Below, in pieces: positions 43,164 through 53,905 of a stretch of 64,000 nt of DNA (positions are counted from its first letter, which is position 1; the number at the start of each line of letters is the position of its first letter). Made by a program: the position numbers and the translations under genes. Origin of the DNA: Aureococcus anophagefferens (taxonomy: Eukaryota; Sar; Pelagophyceae; Pelagomonadales; Pelagomonadaceae); NCBI RefSeq assembly GCF_000186865.1, contig NW_008705572.1, positions 703,384 to 767,383 of the forward strand, written 5' to 3'. The notes beneath the pieces were generated by a model that was given only the letters and a program-made list of their open reading frames with translations, did not search any database and was not told where the DNA came from.

Positions 43164-44450
43164 TTACCCGGCCCGGCCGAGCGTGCCCGGCCGGCCGCCG
43201 CCCGGCGGGCGGAAGCGGAGCCGCGGCCGCCGGGGGAGGTTCTTGGGGATGTCGCGGTCCGCGACGGCCGCGAGCGCCGCGAGGATCGTGTCGCCGACGG
43301 CGCGGTCGCTCGCGAAGTGGCGGTCGTAGATGGACCAGCACGCGGCCTGCCGCGTCCGCGTCGCCGCCGCGCCCTCGTTGTGCGCGACGCGGTAGACCGC
43401 GCCGACGTCCGCGTTGACGGACGCGCAGGGCTCCCAGTCGACGACGCCGTCGAAGGGCAGGGGCAGCTTCGCGTCGCGGCCGTCGACAAAGGGCACGGGC
43501 ACGGCGCCCGCGGCGAGCGCCTCGAGCCACCGGTAGGTCAGGGGGGCGGAGCCGTCCGTCGCGGCGACGACGTAGGTCGCGTTGAGCAGGTCGCAGTCCG
43601 TCGGCGCCTCCGCGGGCACGCAGGGGTCGCAGGCCTTGTCGGAATTCCGCGTGCAGGGCGCCCAGCGCCGCTCGCACGACACGCTGCCGTTCGTGAACGC
43701 GACGACGATGGCCCGCGCGCGGTCGTCGAGCTCGAGGAGCTTGTTCCGCAGGCGCGTCTCGTTGAGGCCCTGGAACGTCGCGCGGTACCGCTTCGGCCCG
43801 CGCCGGTCGCCGAAAACGCAGCCGCCGCCGCCCGTGAATTTCGGGCGCATCAGCGCGTCCCGGGCCCGAGCCAGCGCGGTTCCCGGGAGCGCGGTATAGC
43901 TGTCCGCCCCAAAGGGCCTCGCACGCAGGAGACGGTGCCCCGGCGACGGCGGAGACGCCGCGCCCGCGCGCTCGGGGACGGCCGGCAAGCAGACGTCGTA
44001 GCCCGGCCGGTGCCGCGGCGGCGCGCAGTTGGTCATGACGTGGTGCGTGCGCTCGTGGCGCCAGTGCTTGAAGTCGCTCAGCGCGTCGCGCTGGTCGAAG
44101 AGGAACGCGCGGCTCCCGGCGAAGGTCTCGACGACGGCCTGCGGCGGCCGCGGCGGCGGCGGCCGCTGGAGCGGGCGCCAGTCGGGATACCGGTTGCCGG
44201 CCACCACTTCGGCGTCGTAGTCCACGGCGACGAAGCCCACGGGCACGAAGCAGGCCACGTGGCTCACGAAGAGCTCGGCGGCGCCGGGCGAGGCGACGCG
44301 CGACGGGTGGTGCCGGAGCGCGCGCGTGTAGAACGTGTCGTTGAGGTCGCCGATCTCGTCGACGCACTCGTAGAAGTAGAACGGCGGTGCGGTGGAGTTG
44401 AGCGCTGCGGCGGATGCGACGCCGAGGAGCAGGCGCAGGAGCTGCCCCAT
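43164..44450 (-). CDS. Exostosin-type (GT47) glycosyltransferase
   Basis: Encodes 428 residues from ATG 44450. MGQLLRLLLGVASAAALNST is a signal peptide. The exostosin signature is at about 300-322 (TYRWLEALAAGAVPVPFVDG), followed by LPLPFDGVVDWEPCASVNAD. Upstream elements are FYFYECVDEIGDLNDTFYTR, FYT-RALRHH and AELFVSHVACFVPVG, the usual GT47 N-terminal region. NETRLRNKLLELDDRARAI and RRWAPCTRNSDKACDPCVP show paired cysteines of a lumenal protein. It would add sugars to a secreted polysaccharide or glycoprotein; the donor cannot be read off. It is divergent from the giant surface protein, sharing 240 bp. Confidence 0.88.
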   Translation of the reverse strand: MGQLLRLLLGVASAAALNSTAPPFYFYECVDEIGDLNDTFYTRALRHHPSRVASPGAAELFVSHVACFVPVGFVAVDYDAEVVAGNRYPDWRPLQRPPPPRPPQAVVETFAGSRAFLFDQRDALSDFKHWRHERTHHVMTNCAPPRHRPGYDVCLPAVPERAGAASPPSPGHRLLRARPFGADSYTALPGTALARARDALMRPKFTGGGGCVFGDRRGPKRYRATFQGLNETRLRNKLLELDDRARAIVVAFTNGSVSCERRWAPCTRNSDKACDPCVPAEAPTDCDLLNATYVVAATDGSAPLTYRWLEALAAGAVPVPFVDGRDAKLPLPFDGVVDWEPCASVNADVGAVYRVAHNEGAAATRTRQAACWSIYDRHFASDRAVGDTILAALAAVADRDIPKNLPRRPRLRFRPPGGGRPGTLGRAG

Positions 44451-44690
44451 TGTTTGGGATGCTCGGCTAACTTCCTGGTTGACGGCAGTAACTGTTGACC
44501 ACAGCACAGACTTCAGCGTCGAGCGAGCCAGGTGACGCGCGGCCAGTCGTATCCAGGATTGGTCGCGGAGATTGTTGATGAACGCCGCGGTGACTGCATT
44601 GAATTCAGGCGTACTCCCTACCCAGCGTTGTTGGCATTCGCCGGGCCCCGTCGACGCGCTTCGGGGGCGCGGGCGGGTTCTCTCACAGCG

Positions 44691-47600
44691 ATGCTTCTGC
44701 TCACCGTCGCGCTCGTGGCCTGCGCCGCAAGCGCCGCACGCGCCGCGCCGTCGGGCCCGTCCAGGCCGATGCCCCGCCTGCTCTCGGAGCAGGTCGCCGA
44801 AGACGCAGACACCCAGATCTTCGCGGACGACGCCGCGGGCTCGGGCTCCCAGGCGGCGGTCGACGGCGCCTTGGGCAGGCGCGTCTCCGACGACCTCGAC
44901 CTCGGCATGGTCAACGGCGGCTCTGACGTCCACGCGCCGGCGAACCCGACGTTCACTCCGCGAGGGAGCGCGACGGCGCTCGGAGGCGATCGTCGTCGCG
45001 TGGCAGCCGGCGACGCGGCGTCGCGGGGTGCAAGGCCGAGGCGGCTCCAGGCGAGCCAGCACAGCTTCGCGGACAAGAGCGAGCTCGAGACCGCGGTCGA
45101 CGCGTGGCTGTCGGACGCGGACGCGGCGGCGCTCGCGTACGGCCACATCTCGACGTGGGACGTCTCCGCCGTGACGGACATGTCGGAGCTGTTTATGTCG
45201 AACGGCAACTACTATTACGCTCACGCGGGCGATGGTTTCAACGAGGACGTCGGCGCCTGGGACACGTCGTCCGTGACGGACATGAGCAGCATGTTCCGCT
45301 ATGCGTCCGCCTTCGACAAGGACATCGGCGGCTGGGACACGTCGTCCGTGACGGACATGAGCGGCATGTTCCACACTGCTGACGCCTTCGACCAGGACAT
45401 CGGCGCCTGGGACACGTCGGCCGTGGCGGACATGAGCAGAATGTTCGCCGGTGCTGAGGCCTTCAACCAGGACATCGGCGCCTGGGAGACGTCGTCCGTG
45501 ACGGACATGACCTTGATGTTCTACAGCGCTAAAACCTTCGACCAGGACCTCGGTGCCTGGGACACGTCGTCCGTGACGGACATGAGCTACATGTTCTACG
45601 TTGCTCGCGCCTTCGACCAGGACCTCGGCGCCTGGGACACGTCGTCCGTGACGGACATGAGCTGGATGTTCTACTACGCTTCCGCCTTCAACCAGGACAT
45701 CGGCGCCTGGGACACGTCGTCCGTGACGGACATGAGCTACATGTTCGGCTACGCTTACGCCTTCGACCAGGACATCGGCGCCTGGGACACGTCGTCCGTG
45801 ACGGACATGAGCTACATGTTCTACGTTGCTCGCGCCTTCGACCAGGACCTCGGCGCCTGGGACACGTCGTCCGTGACGGACATGAGCTACATGTTCCGCT
45901 GGGCCGACGCCTTCAACCAGGACATCGGCGCCTGGGACACGGCGTCCGTGACGGACATGAGCTGGATGTTCTACTACGCTTACGCCTTCGACCAGGACAT
46001 CGGCGCCTGGGACACGTCGTCCGTGAGGGACATGAGCTACATGTTCTTCGGCGCTGACGCCTTCGACCAGGACATCGGCGCCTGGGACACGTCGTCCGTG
46101 ACGAGCATGAGCGGGATGTTCTACGGTGCTGACGCCTTCAACCAGGACATCGGAGCCTGGGACACGTCGTCCGTCATTAGCATGAGTTCCATGTTCTACT
46201 ACGCTTCCGCGTTCGACCAGGACCTCGGCTGGTGCGTCTCCATCTCACCCGCGTCGAAGTTCGCGGATTCCTCCGGCTGCACGGTCACCAACTGCGGCGT
46301 CAGCTTCTCCTGCCTTCCGCCTACATCAACGCCCACGCCCCTCGACGCGAGCTACAGCTACGAGTACGAGCTCCTGCTCGAGTACTCCTACTCCTACGGC
46401 GAGCAGCGGGACCTCGTTGCCGCCGTCGCCGACGGGCAGCCCGAGATCCAGATCTCCTCCGACGTCGAGCTCTACTCGCAGCTGGCCGTCGACTACACCG
46501 CGCGGATCTCCTCGGACACCGGGGACCGCGCGATCGACGGCGGCGGCTTCACGCGCCTCTTCTACGTCACGGGCCACCTCACGCTCGACGGCCTCGTGCT
46601 GAAGAACGGGCTCGCGGACGACTCCTCGTCGCCGTCGATCCACGGCGGCGCCGCGTACGTCGCGAGCGGCGGCTCGCTCGCGCTCCGCAACTGCACGCTG
46701 GTGTCGAACCGCGCGTCGCGCTCGGACCCCGGCGGCGTAGCGAACGGCGGTGGAATCTACGCCCTCGGCAGCCTCACCACCACGGACTGCCTCTTTTCCG
46801 GGAATCTCGCCGACGGCCCGGATCTCAACTGGGGGTACGGTGGCGCCGTCTTCGCAGCCGGCGGCTGGAGCGCGACGCGGTGCTCTTTCACGGACAACAT
46901 CGGCGACTACCAGGGCGGGGCCGTCTACGTCGGCGGCGGCAGCACCTACTTGGACTCCTGCGCGTTCGCGGACAACGCGGCGCCGTACAACGGCTACGGC
47001 GACAACGTCGGGATGGGCGGCTCCGCCGAGGTCTACGCGCTGTCCGTCACGACCGACGAGCAGGACTGGTACCTGCGCGGCGACGCCTACGGCACGCTCG
47101 CGTTCTGCGACACGCCGGGCGTCGTCGTGACGGGCTCGAAGGCGAGCTTGGCGACGGAGGACTGCTCGTGGGCACCCGCGGCGTTCTGGCCCGCGCCGGC
47201 GCCCGCGCCGACGGCAGTACCGGCGCCCGCGCCGTCCGGCTACAGCTACCTCTACGAGTACATCACCTTCTCGTACAGCTACGAGTCGACGCCGGCCGCG
47301 TTCGCCGACAAGAGCGAGCTCGAGACCGCCGTCGACGCGTGGCTCGCGGACTCGGACGCGGCCGAAGAGACGTACGGCCACATCAGCGCGTGGGACACGT
47401 CGAAGGTGACGGACATGTCGGAACTCTTTTGCGTTTATTCTTGGGCCTGCACGCACTCCAACACGAACGCGCAGTCCTTCAACCAGGACATCAGCGGCTG
47501 GGACACGTCGTCCGTGACGAGTATGCGCTACATGTTCGCAGATGCTCGCGCCTTCAGTGCCGACATCGGCGCCTGGAACACGGCGTCCGTGACGGACATG

Positions 47601-50600
47601 AGCCGCATGTTCTTCTCCGCTGACGCCTTCGACCAGGACATCGGCGCCTGGAACACGGCGTCCGTGACGGACATGAGCTACATGTTCTGCAGTGCTGACG
47701 CCTTCAACCAGGACATCGGTGCTTGGGACACGTCGGCCGCGGCGGACATGAGCGGCGTGTTCTACAACGCGCGCGCCTTCAACCAGGACATCGGCGGCTG
47801 GGACCTGTCGTCCACGACGGACGTGAAACAGATGTTTAGTGACGCTCACGTCTTCGACCAGGACCTCGGCGGCTGGGACACGTCGTCCGTCACGGACATG
47901 AGCTCCATGTTCCGCTGGACTGACACCTTCGACCAGGACATCGGCGGCTGGGACACGTCGTCCGTGACGGACATGAGCTACATGTTCCTCGATGCTGGCG
48001 CTTTCAACCAGGACGTCGGCGGCTGGGACACGTCAGCCGTGACGGACATGAGCGGCATGTTCCGCTCGGCCGACAACTTCAACCAGGACATCGGCGCCTG
48101 GGACACGTCGCAGGTGGCGTTCATGTGGCAAATGTTCGACAGTGCTGACGCCTTCGACCAGGACCTCGGTTGGTGCGTCTTCTTGTCGTCGACGGACAAA
48201 AACTATGATGACGATGACGACGATGACGACGACTACGTATTCGGCACTTCTTGCTCCGTCGTTAATTGCGGCATCACCTTCGATTCGAGCGGCTCGACCT
48301 GCGCGCCGTCTCGCGCCCCGAGCTACGCGCCGAGCACCTACGCCCCCACGACCTACGAGCCCAGCCAAGTCCCGACGGCCTCCCCGAGCTACGCGCCGAC
48401 GTCCTGCCGCGACATCTTCACGACGGCCGTGTGCGCGGGCTTCGTCGCGGTCACCGCGGACGCGTGCGAGACCGTCTTCTGCCTCGACGGCTGCGGGCAC
48501 GCCGGAATGTGCGACTTCACGTGCGACGTCTGCGGCGCGACGGCGACGCCGGTCGTCGCGCCGACGAGCGGCCCGACGAGGACGCTCGACTCGCCGAGCT
48601 CCGCGCCGACCGCCGTCCCGAGCGCGCCGACGGCTCAGCCCAGCTTCGGGCGCAGCTCGTACGTCCAGGTCGTGCTGGCCGCGCACGCGACGGACAGCAA
48701 GGTCGCCCAGGTCTACGTCGAGCTTTCGTCTGACGTCGGCGAGTTCACGTCCGTCCTCGTGACCGCGACGGCGAACGTCGAGCTCGTCGAGGCGCGGCTC
48801 GCCGGCGACGACGAGGGCATGTTCTTCCGGACCGAGGACGACGTCGGCTGGTTCGGGCAGGCGCGCGCGTCGGGCCACTGGGCGGACCTCGTCTTCGGCG
48901 ACGGCTTCGACTTCGCGACGCTCGACGTGTCGTCCGTGTCCATCTCGGACTCGCGGCGCCGGAGCGTGGGTGAGGACGCGATCGTCGTCTACGAACGAGC
49001 GGGAGGCTCCGACGAGGCCCTCGTCGTGGCGCGGCTCCTCGCCGGGTCCGAAGACCAGCTGGAGATCTCCGTCATCTCCGCCGCGACGCTCTGCGCGGTC
49101 GGCTTCGGCTGGCAGGCCAACGCCAACGCGACGTCGTACGACAAGCGCTTCTCCGGCAGCGTCGTTGCGAACCTCGCGGGCGAGCGCGTGGCCATGTACA
49201 CGACGGACTGCCTCGAGGGCGGACGCGCGCACGAGCTCGCGACGCTCCGCTTCGACGACGAGTTCTTCATCGAGCGCTTCGGATTCCTCGAGCTGGTCGC
49301 GACGAACGCCGCGGGCGTCTCGCTGCCGAACGTGTCGTCCCTGGTCTACCTCAGCTCCGAGGCGGCAACGCAGACCCCGACGCTCGCGCCGACGCTGTCG
49401 CCGGCGCCGACCCGCGTCCCGACGACCGCGCCGACGGTCTTCGAGACTTTCTGCGGATCCGTTCCCGGCGACGTCGACGGCCTCGACGGCGTCGACGTGA
49501 CGGACGCTCTGCTCATCGCCATGTACACGCAGGATCTGGCACTGCCGACGACGACGTGCTACGAGCGCATCGACTTCGGTTGCGGAGACGTCAACCTGGA
49601 CGACGCGACGTCGATCCTCGATGCCGTCCTCATCGCGCGGCACTACGTGGGCCTCGTGGAGTTGGTGTGGCCCGACTCGCCCACGAGGATCCCGACCTAC
49701 TCGCCGACTGCGTCGTTCTTGCCGTCGTACCTCCCGACGACCTCGGACCCGTCGATGATGCCCACGGGCGAGCCGACGTACGAGCCGAGTGCGGCGCCGT
49801 CCTACGCGACCCCCTTGCCGACCACGAGTCCCCCCACCCCGGCACCGTCCTCCACCATGACACCGTCCTCGCCGGCGCCGTCAGCGCAGCCGAGCTCGTC
49901 CCCATCGTCCACACCGTCCTCGGAGCCGTCGCCGGCGCCGTCAGCGCAGCCAAGCCCGTCCCCATCGTCCAACCCGACAAAGACACGCTACCCGAGCAGC
50001 GTGCCCACGTCCGAGCCGTCGAGCGTGCCGACGACGCTACCGACGTCGACGCCGACGTACTCTCTGCCTCCCCTCGACTCGCGCCGCCGCCTCGACGCGC
50101 GCGCGGCCCAGCTCCTGCTCGAACCCGCGCCCGAGGGCGGCGTCGCCATACACGTCGACGCCGAGTTCTCCGCCCTTTCCATCAAATTCTCCGCGAATCT
50201 CGAAAACTACACGTCCGCGCTCTCCCACGGCGAGTTCGTCCAGGGCGCGTCGGGCATCTCGTGGTTCTCGACGGAGTCCCAGCCCTCGGGGACCTTCGCG
50301 ATCGCCTACTTCCCGGACGGCTGGGCCGAGGTCGTCGAGGTCGTCGTCGGCGACGCGGACGGCGTCGCGTACGACGTCGCGACGACGTTCCGCTCGCGCC
50401 ACGCGCTCCAGCTCGTCGGCATCTCGCGCGCCTCATTCGGCCGGGCGGAGCGCGAGGCCTTCCACGACGCCGTGGAGCGCTGCGTCGAGGACGTCAGCGT
50501 GAACGTCACGGCGGTGAGCGACGGCGAGGCCCGCCGCCGCGCGCTCACCGAGGACTCGGCCGTGACGCTGGCCTTCGACGTCGTGTCCGCGCGCCCCGTC

Positions 50601-51845
50601 GACGACGTCAACGCCGCGCTCGAAGAGGCCGTCGCGAGCGGAGCCCTCCTCGAGGCGCTGGGGAGCTTCGAGAGCTTCGAGGCGGTCACCGTGGACGTCG
50701 ACTCCTACGAGTCGCTGACGGTCGCCACGCTCGCGCCGAGCGCCGCCGCCGTCGCCGACGACGCGACCGCGAACGCGACGCTCGCCCCGAGCGCCGAGGG
50801 CGCGACGCCGAGCGGGCTCGCGACGCGGGCGCCGAGCGGGCTCGCGACGACGGCGCCGAGCGTCGCGGCCGCCACGCCGGTTCCGAGCCTGGTTTCGGCG
50901 AACGCGACGGGAACGAGCGCCGCGCGCGACGACGAAAGCGACAGCGCCACGGTCCTCATCGTGCTCGTCGTCGTCGGCGTCGCGGTCCTCGCGATCGGCG
51001 CCGCGGTCGTCCGCCGCTTCCGCCCGTCGGCCAAGTCGAAGTACGCCATGCCTCAGATCACGTTGCCGAAGCCGGGAGGAAAGCACAAGGTCAGCCCGCG
51101 CGTCAGCCCGGACGACGACGACGACCTCGACACGACGAGCGCGCTCCACGTCGTGGAGAAACCCGAAGCGACGACGACGAAGCCGTCGCCGCGCGTGCTG
51201 CCCGCTCCCGCCGCGGACGCGGACGACACGACGAGCGCGCTCCACGTCGTCGACAAGCCGGAACCGACGCTCACCAAGCCGTCGCCGCGCGTGCTGCCCG
51301 CTCCCGCCGCGGACGCGGACGGCACGACGAGCGCGCTCCACGTCGTCGACAAGCCGGAACCGACGCTCACCAAGCCGTCGCCGCGCGTGCTACCCGCGGC
51401 GGAGCCGCCGCGCGTCGAAGAGACGCCCTCAAAGGCCAAGGCCAAAATGTGGGCGTTGGAATCGCCGCTCCCTAAAGAAAAACAGTTCCCGCCCGCGCCG
51501 CCGCTGCACCTCCAGCAGCCTCGGAAGGCCCTCCTGCCGCCGGTGCGTCGCCCGCCGCCCAACCCGAAGCTCCTCCCGCCGGGCCGCCGCGCGCCGCCCA
51601 AGCCCGCCGCGAACCCACTGCACCCGCCGCCCAAGCCCGCCGCGAACCCGCTGCACCGCCGCCCGTTGCCGCGGACGCCCGAAGCACAGCGCCCGTTGCC
51701 GCCCTCCGAGCAATCGCCCTTTTCCGACGACGCGTCGACGGCGTCGGCGTCGCGGCACCACCGCCCGCCGCCCAACCTTCCAAACGACCACCTCTCGGAG
51801 CTGTGGCTCCTCTGCGAAAAGACGGAGAGAGACACCACCGACTAG
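44691..51845 (+). CDS. Giant type I surface protein: DUF285 repeats, beta-helix, dockerin-like pair, membrane anchor
   Basis: Encodes 2384 residues from ATG 44691 ([20 protein letters not shown], a signal peptide; the upstream in-frame Met is rejected). Two blocks each open with [15 protein letters not shown] and carry 25-residue DUF285/BspA-like repeats (core [20 protein letters not shown]). The first has 13 and the second 9, each with a cap ending FDQDLGWC. Between them lie SYSYEYE-rich stretches and a beta-helix region ([37 protein letters not shown]). Then come Pro/Thr/Ser linkers, a small Cys-rich domain ([10 protein letters not shown]), an unknown beta domain, and a pair of Ca-binding loops of dockerin type ([40 protein letters not shown]; residues about 1590-1660). 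A SEA-like domain (about 1945-2060), a transmembrane helix ([21 protein letters not shown], split here as two parts) and a cytoplasmic tail with three [12 protein letters not shown] repeats follow. Likely cell adhesion or cell-wall attachment. Confidence 0.9.
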   Translation: MLLLTVALVACAASAARAAPSGPSRPMPRLLSEQVAEDADTQIFADDAAGSGSQAAVDGALGRRVSDDLDLGMVNGGSDVHAPANPTFTPRGSATALGGDRRRVAAGDAASRGARPRRLQASQHSFADKSELETAVDAWLSDADAAALAYGHISTWDVSAVTDMSELFMSNGNYYYAHAGDGFNEDVGAWDTSSVTDMSSMFRYASAFDKDIGGWDTSSVTDMSGMFHTADAFDQDIGAWDTSAVADMSRMFAGAEAFNQDIGAWETSSVTDMTLMFYSAKTFDQDLGAWDTSSVTDMSYMFYVARAFDQDLGAWDTSSVTDMSWMFYYASAFNQDIGAWDTSSVTDMSYMFGYAYAFDQDIGAWDTSSVTDMSYMFYVARAFDQDLGAWDTSSVTDMSYMFRWADAFNQDIGAWDTASVTDMSWMFYYAYAFDQDIGAWDTSSVRDMSYMFFGADAFDQDIGAWDTSSVTSMSGMFYGADAFNQDIGAWDTSSVISMSSMFYYASAFDQDLGWCVSISPASKFADSSGCTVTNCGVSFSCLPPTSTPTPLDASYSYEYELLLEYSYSYGEQRDLVAAVADGQPEIQISSDVELYSQLAVDYTARISSDTGDRAIDGGGFTRLFYVTGHLTLDGLVLKNGLADDSSSPSIHGGAAYVASGGSLALRNCTLVSNRASRSDPGGVANGGGIYALGSLTTTDCLFSGNLADGPDLNWGYGGAVFAAGGWSATRCSFTDNIGDYQGGAVYVGGGSTYLDSCAFADNAAPYNGYGDNVGMGGSAEVYALSVTTDEQDWYLRGDAYGTLAFCDTPGVVVTGSKASLATEDCSWAPAAFWPAPAPAPTAVPAPAPSGYSYLYEYITFSYSYESTPAAFADKSELETAVDAWLADSDAAEETYGHISAWDTSKVTDMSELFCVYSWACTHSNTNAQSFNQDISGWDTSSVTSMRYMFADARAFSADIGAWNTASVTDMSRMFFSADAFDQDIGAWNTASVTDMSYMFCSADAFNQDIGAWDTSAAADMSGVFYNARAFNQDIGGWDLSSTTDVKQMFSDAHVFDQDLGGWDTSSVTDMSSMFRWTDTFDQDIGGWDTSSVTDMSYMFLDAGAFNQDVGGWDTSAVTDMSGMFRSADNFNQDIGAWDTSQVAFMWQMFDSADAFDQDLGWCVFLSSTDKNYDDDDDDDDDYVFGTSCSVVNCGITFDSSGSTCAPSRAPSYAPSTYAPTTYEPSQVPTASPSYAPTSCRDIFTTAVCAGFVAVTADACETVFCLDGCGHAGMCDFTCDVCGATATPVVAPTSGPTRTLDSPSSAPTAVPSAPTAQPSFGRSSYVQVVLAAHATDSKVAQVYVELSSDVGEFTSVLVTATANVELVEARLAGDDEGMFFRTEDDVGWFGQARASGHWADLVFGDGFDFATLDVSSVSISDSRRRSVGEDAIVVYERAGGSDEALVVARLLAGSEDQLEISVISAATLCAVGFGWQANANATSYDKRFSGSVVANLAGERVAMYTTDCLEGGRAHELATLRFDDEFFIERFGFLELVATNAAGVSLPNVSSLVYLSSEAATQTPTLAPTLSPAPTRVPTTAPTVFETFCGSVPGDVDGLDGVDVTDALLIAMYTQDLALPTTTCYERIDFGCGDVNLDDATSILDAVLIARHYVGLVELVWPDSPTRIPTYSPTASFLPSYLPTTSDPSMMPTGEPTYEPSAAPSYATPLPTTSPPTPAPSSTMTPSSPAPSAQPSSSPSSTPSSEPSPAPSAQPSPSPSSNPTKTRYPSSVPTSEPSSVPTTLPTSTPTYSLPPLDSRRRLDARAAQLLLEPAPEGGVAIHVDAEFSALSIKFSANLENYTSALSHGEFVQGASGISWFSTESQPSGTFAIAYFPDGWAEVVEVVVGDADGVAYDVATTFRSRHALQLVGISRASFGRAEREAFHDAVERCVEDVSVNVTAVSDGEARRRALTEDSAVTLAFDVVSARPVDDVNAALEEAVASGALLEALGSFESFEAVTVDVDSYESLTVATLAPSAAAVADDATANATLAPSAEGATPSGLATRAPSGLATTAPSVAAATPVPSLVSANATGTSAARDDESDSATVLIVLVVVGVAVLAIGAAVVRRFRPSAKSKYAMPQITLPKPGGKHKVSPRVSPDDDDDLDTTSALHVVEKPEATTTKPSPRVLPAPAADADDTTSALHVVDKPEPTLTKPSPRVLPAPAADADGTTSALHVVDKPEPTLTKPSPRVLPAAEPPRVEETPSKAKAKMWALESPLPKEKQFPPAPPLHLQQPRKALLPPVRRPPPNPKLLPPGRRAPPKPAANPLHPPPKPAANPLHRRPLPRTPEAQRPLPPSEQSPFSDDASTASASRHHRPPPNLPNDHLSELWLLCEKTERDTTD
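45227..46230 (+). repeat. First DUF285 repeat block (13 repeats plus cap)
   Basis: 75-nt (25-codon) units. The nucleotide sequence of neighbouring units is nearly identical over the [20 protein letters not shown] core, while the last five codons vary (YVARA, YYASA, RWADA and so on). Two units (YVARA type) are almost exact copies, 225 nt apart. Confidence 0.95.
47476..48175 (+). repeat. Second DUF285 repeat block (9 repeats plus cap)
   Basis: The same 75-nt unit as the first block, but more diverged and with a different mix of cores ([10 protein letters not shown] and [10 protein letters not shown]). Both blocks share the lead-in LETAVDAWL and the cap, so the whole module was duplicated. Confidence 0.9.
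49462..49670 (+). other. Dockerin-like domain coding region
   Basis: Two EF-hand-like loops 35 residues apart: [16 protein letters not shown] and [16 protein letters not shown], each followed by a helix with a conserved L-I-A. The pattern D-x-D/N-x-D-x-x-x-x-x-D-A with two copies matches type I dockerin of cellulosomes, which binds cohesins. Cysteines before each loop (FCGS, CGDV) are not usual for bacterial dockerins. Confidence 0.65.
51110..51410 (+). repeat. Three tandem repeats in the cytoplasmic tail
   Basis: Three copies of a unit with core TTSALHVV(D/E)KPE followed by [10 protein letters not shown]. Copies two and three are almost identical over 90 nt. They lie just after the membrane segment of the surface protein and could be phosphorylated or bind a cytoplasmic partner. 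Confidence 0.9.
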
Positions 51846-52039
51846 CGCCCTCCACACAATTCAGAGCCGATCCGTCGCAATCGATCTTGCTCTTGACCCT
51901 CCCCACCCCAGTAATCGTCGTTCGTGCAGACAGGGTGTTACGTCGATGCGCAACTAGGAGTGTGGCCGCTCGATCAATGGCAACTCCGGCCGACGTATAC
52001 CACGAGTCTAACCACGAGTTCGCGCACTAAAACGACCCA

Positions 52040-53737
52040 TTAGCGCACCTCCCCACGGTCGCGGCGCTTCCGTCGCCGCGCCAGCCGCGAGGTCGGGTCG
52101 ACGGTCGCCGCGTGGCGCGCGCCGCCGCTCTCCGCGCAGTCCGCGAGCTCGTACGTCGACGGCGCCTCGTCCGCGTGCTTCGCGGAGAAGTCGTTGCGCA
52201 GGTAGGCGTTGGCGCGCAGGCTCGTCTCTCTGGGGCACTTGCCCCAGGCCTCGACGAAGGCGCAGAGCTCGGTCCAGGGGAACGCGTCCGCCGCGCGCGG
52301 GCCGCCCAAATCGACGACGAGAAGCCGCGCCGGGTCCGTCGCCGCGAAGTACGCCCGCACGCGGTCGTTGTAGCGCTCGTAGGCAGTCACGAAGGCCTCC
52401 TTCGTGAAGGCCGACGCGTTGAGCATGGCCGTGTAGCGCGGGATGTTGAAGGGCTTGAGGCACCGGAGCCAGTTCGCCGTCGACGCCCACCACGCGTCGG
52501 CGTCGCGGACCGTGAGCACGAACTTGGCGCGCGGGTAGGTCGTTGCGAGCGTCTCCAGGAGACCGCCCCGCGACGCGGCCATGCACCAGGGCGCGTCCGC
52601 GAAGGCGCGCGCGGACGCGGCGAGCGCGACGGCGGGGCCCGCGTCCGCGGCGGCCCCGAGAAGCGCGACGGTCGCCGCGACGGACGCCGCGTGGTCCGGC
52701 TCCGGCGCGATCTTGAGCTGCTTCAGCGCCGCGGCGAGCGACGTCGTGCCCGTCTTCTTGAAGCCGACGCCGAAGACCTTGAAGCCGACGTCGTACTTGG
52801 CGCTCTTGTGCGCGACGACGCAGCTGTCGCAGGACACGCTCTTCGACGTGTTCTTGCGGCAGAAGACGTCGGGCGGGATCGTGCCCTCGTCGAGGTCGCC
52901 ATCCGCGTAGGCCGCCTTCTTCAGCGCGACCATCATCGCCGGCTGGTCGCGCCGCCCGCGCGGCGTCGACCGGAGCTTCACGAACGCCTCGAGGTACAAG
53001 CTCAGGAACCGCTCGGTCCTCGGCGACGACGACCGCAGGGCGACGCAGCCGCTCGCGTGCTCGCGCTCGTAGTGCGCGGCGCCCGCGAGCCGGTCCTGGC
53101 CCGCGTAGTTGTCCGCGAGCGCCAAATCGTTCGACGCGCCGAGGTACGCGGCGATCGTCGCGACGAAGGTCGGCGCGCAGGGCTTCGAGTCGAAGTCGAG
53201 GTAGACCGTGCGCTCGAAAGGCGACCGCGCCATGGCGACGATCTTCGCCGCCTTGACGCGGAAGGCCCGCGGCTCCGCGGGCACGTCCGCAGCCGCGGCC
53301 GCGAGCTCGTCCTCGTAGACCGCGACGACGTCGAAGGCGCCGAGGTAGCGCCGCGCCGCGTAGCGGCCGTCGGGCCCGCGCGCGCCCGTGGGCGATCCGA
53401 GCACGGCGGGCCGCAGGAGCGACCGCTCCGCGAAGAGCGCCGCGCGCGCGCCCGCGGGCCATCGCGCGTCGCCGCGCAGGCTCGCGACGACGCGCGCGGC
53501 CGGCGCGACCTCGCGCCGCGCGAACTCCGGGTCCCCCGCGGCGCTGAAGACGACGCCGAGGCCGGAGCGCGCCACGCCCGCGCCGAGGCCCGCGTAGCGC
53601 TCGCCGCGCAGGCTCGCGTAGGCGTCGGCGCAGGCGGCATCCCAGCCGCCGTCCTTGCGCGCGCGCATGTAGTCGGCGCGCGCCGCCGTGTCGGCCGGCG
53701 GCTGCGCAGCGACGGCGGCGAGGAGAAGCAACAGCAT
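52040..53737 (-). CDS. Glycosyltransferase-sulfotransferase fusion protein
   Basis: Encodes 565 residues from ATG 53737. MLLLLLAAVAAQP is a signal peptide. Residues about 60-270 look like a nucleotide-sugar transferase: FRVKAAKIVAMARSPFERTV followed by YLDFDSKPCAPTFVATIAA, in which the D-x-D (DFD, about 180) would bind metal and sugar nucleotide, then DLALADNYAGQDRL and the MMVALKKAAY helix. Residues about 315-500 are a sulfotransferase: FGVGFKKTGTTSLAAALKQL (5'-PSB loop), KFVLTVRDADAWWASTANWL (3'-PB, R-D-A-D), and LLVVDLGG. This is the short, bacterial-like Sulfotransfer type common in heterokonts. The protein would glycosylate and sulfate one glycan in the secretory path. The C-terminus is basic (RRRKRRDRG). 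Confidence 0.8.
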   Translation of the reverse strand: MLLLLLAAVAAQPPADTAARADYMRARKDGGWDAACADAYASLRGERYAGLGAGVARSGLGVVFSAAGDPEFARREVAPAARVVASLRGDARWPAGARAALFAERSLLRPAVLGSPTGARGPDGRYAARRYLGAFDVVAVYEDELAAAAADVPAEPRAFRVKAAKIVAMARSPFERTVYLDFDSKPCAPTFVATIAAYLGASNDLALADNYAGQDRLAGAAHYEREHASGCVALRSSSPRTERFLSLYLEAFVKLRSTPRGRRDQPAMMVALKKAAYADGDLDEGTIPPDVFCRKNTSKSVSCDSCVVAHKSAKYDVGFKVFGVGFKKTGTTSLAAALKQLKIAPEPDHAASVAATVALLGAAADAGPAVALAASARAFADAPWCMAASRGGLLETLATTYPRAKFVLTVRDADAWWASTANWLRCLKPFNIPRYTAMLNASAFTKEAFVTAYERYNDRVRAYFAATDPARLLVVDLGGPRAADAFPWTELCAFVEAWGKCPRETSLRANAYLRNDFSAKHADEAPSTYELADCAESGGARHAATVDPTSRLARRRKRRDRGEVR

Positions 53738-53905
53738 GACTGCGAGGCCGAGTCAGCTCACGGAGCTCATTTGCAGCATAGATGTGCTCATCGCGCGCGG
53801 CAAAAATCAACCAAGCTTGCAAGCGGTTCGAGAATTTTCAAGAAGCCGTCTTTGCCCCAAGCTAGCGCGGGCATGGTCCGAAGACAGCGCGTCTAGCGGG
53901 CAGCT

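Noticed and set aside
45227..48175. CRISPR-like repeat array
   Set aside because: The regular 75-nt units are in-frame protein repeats (DUF285) with no unique spacers.
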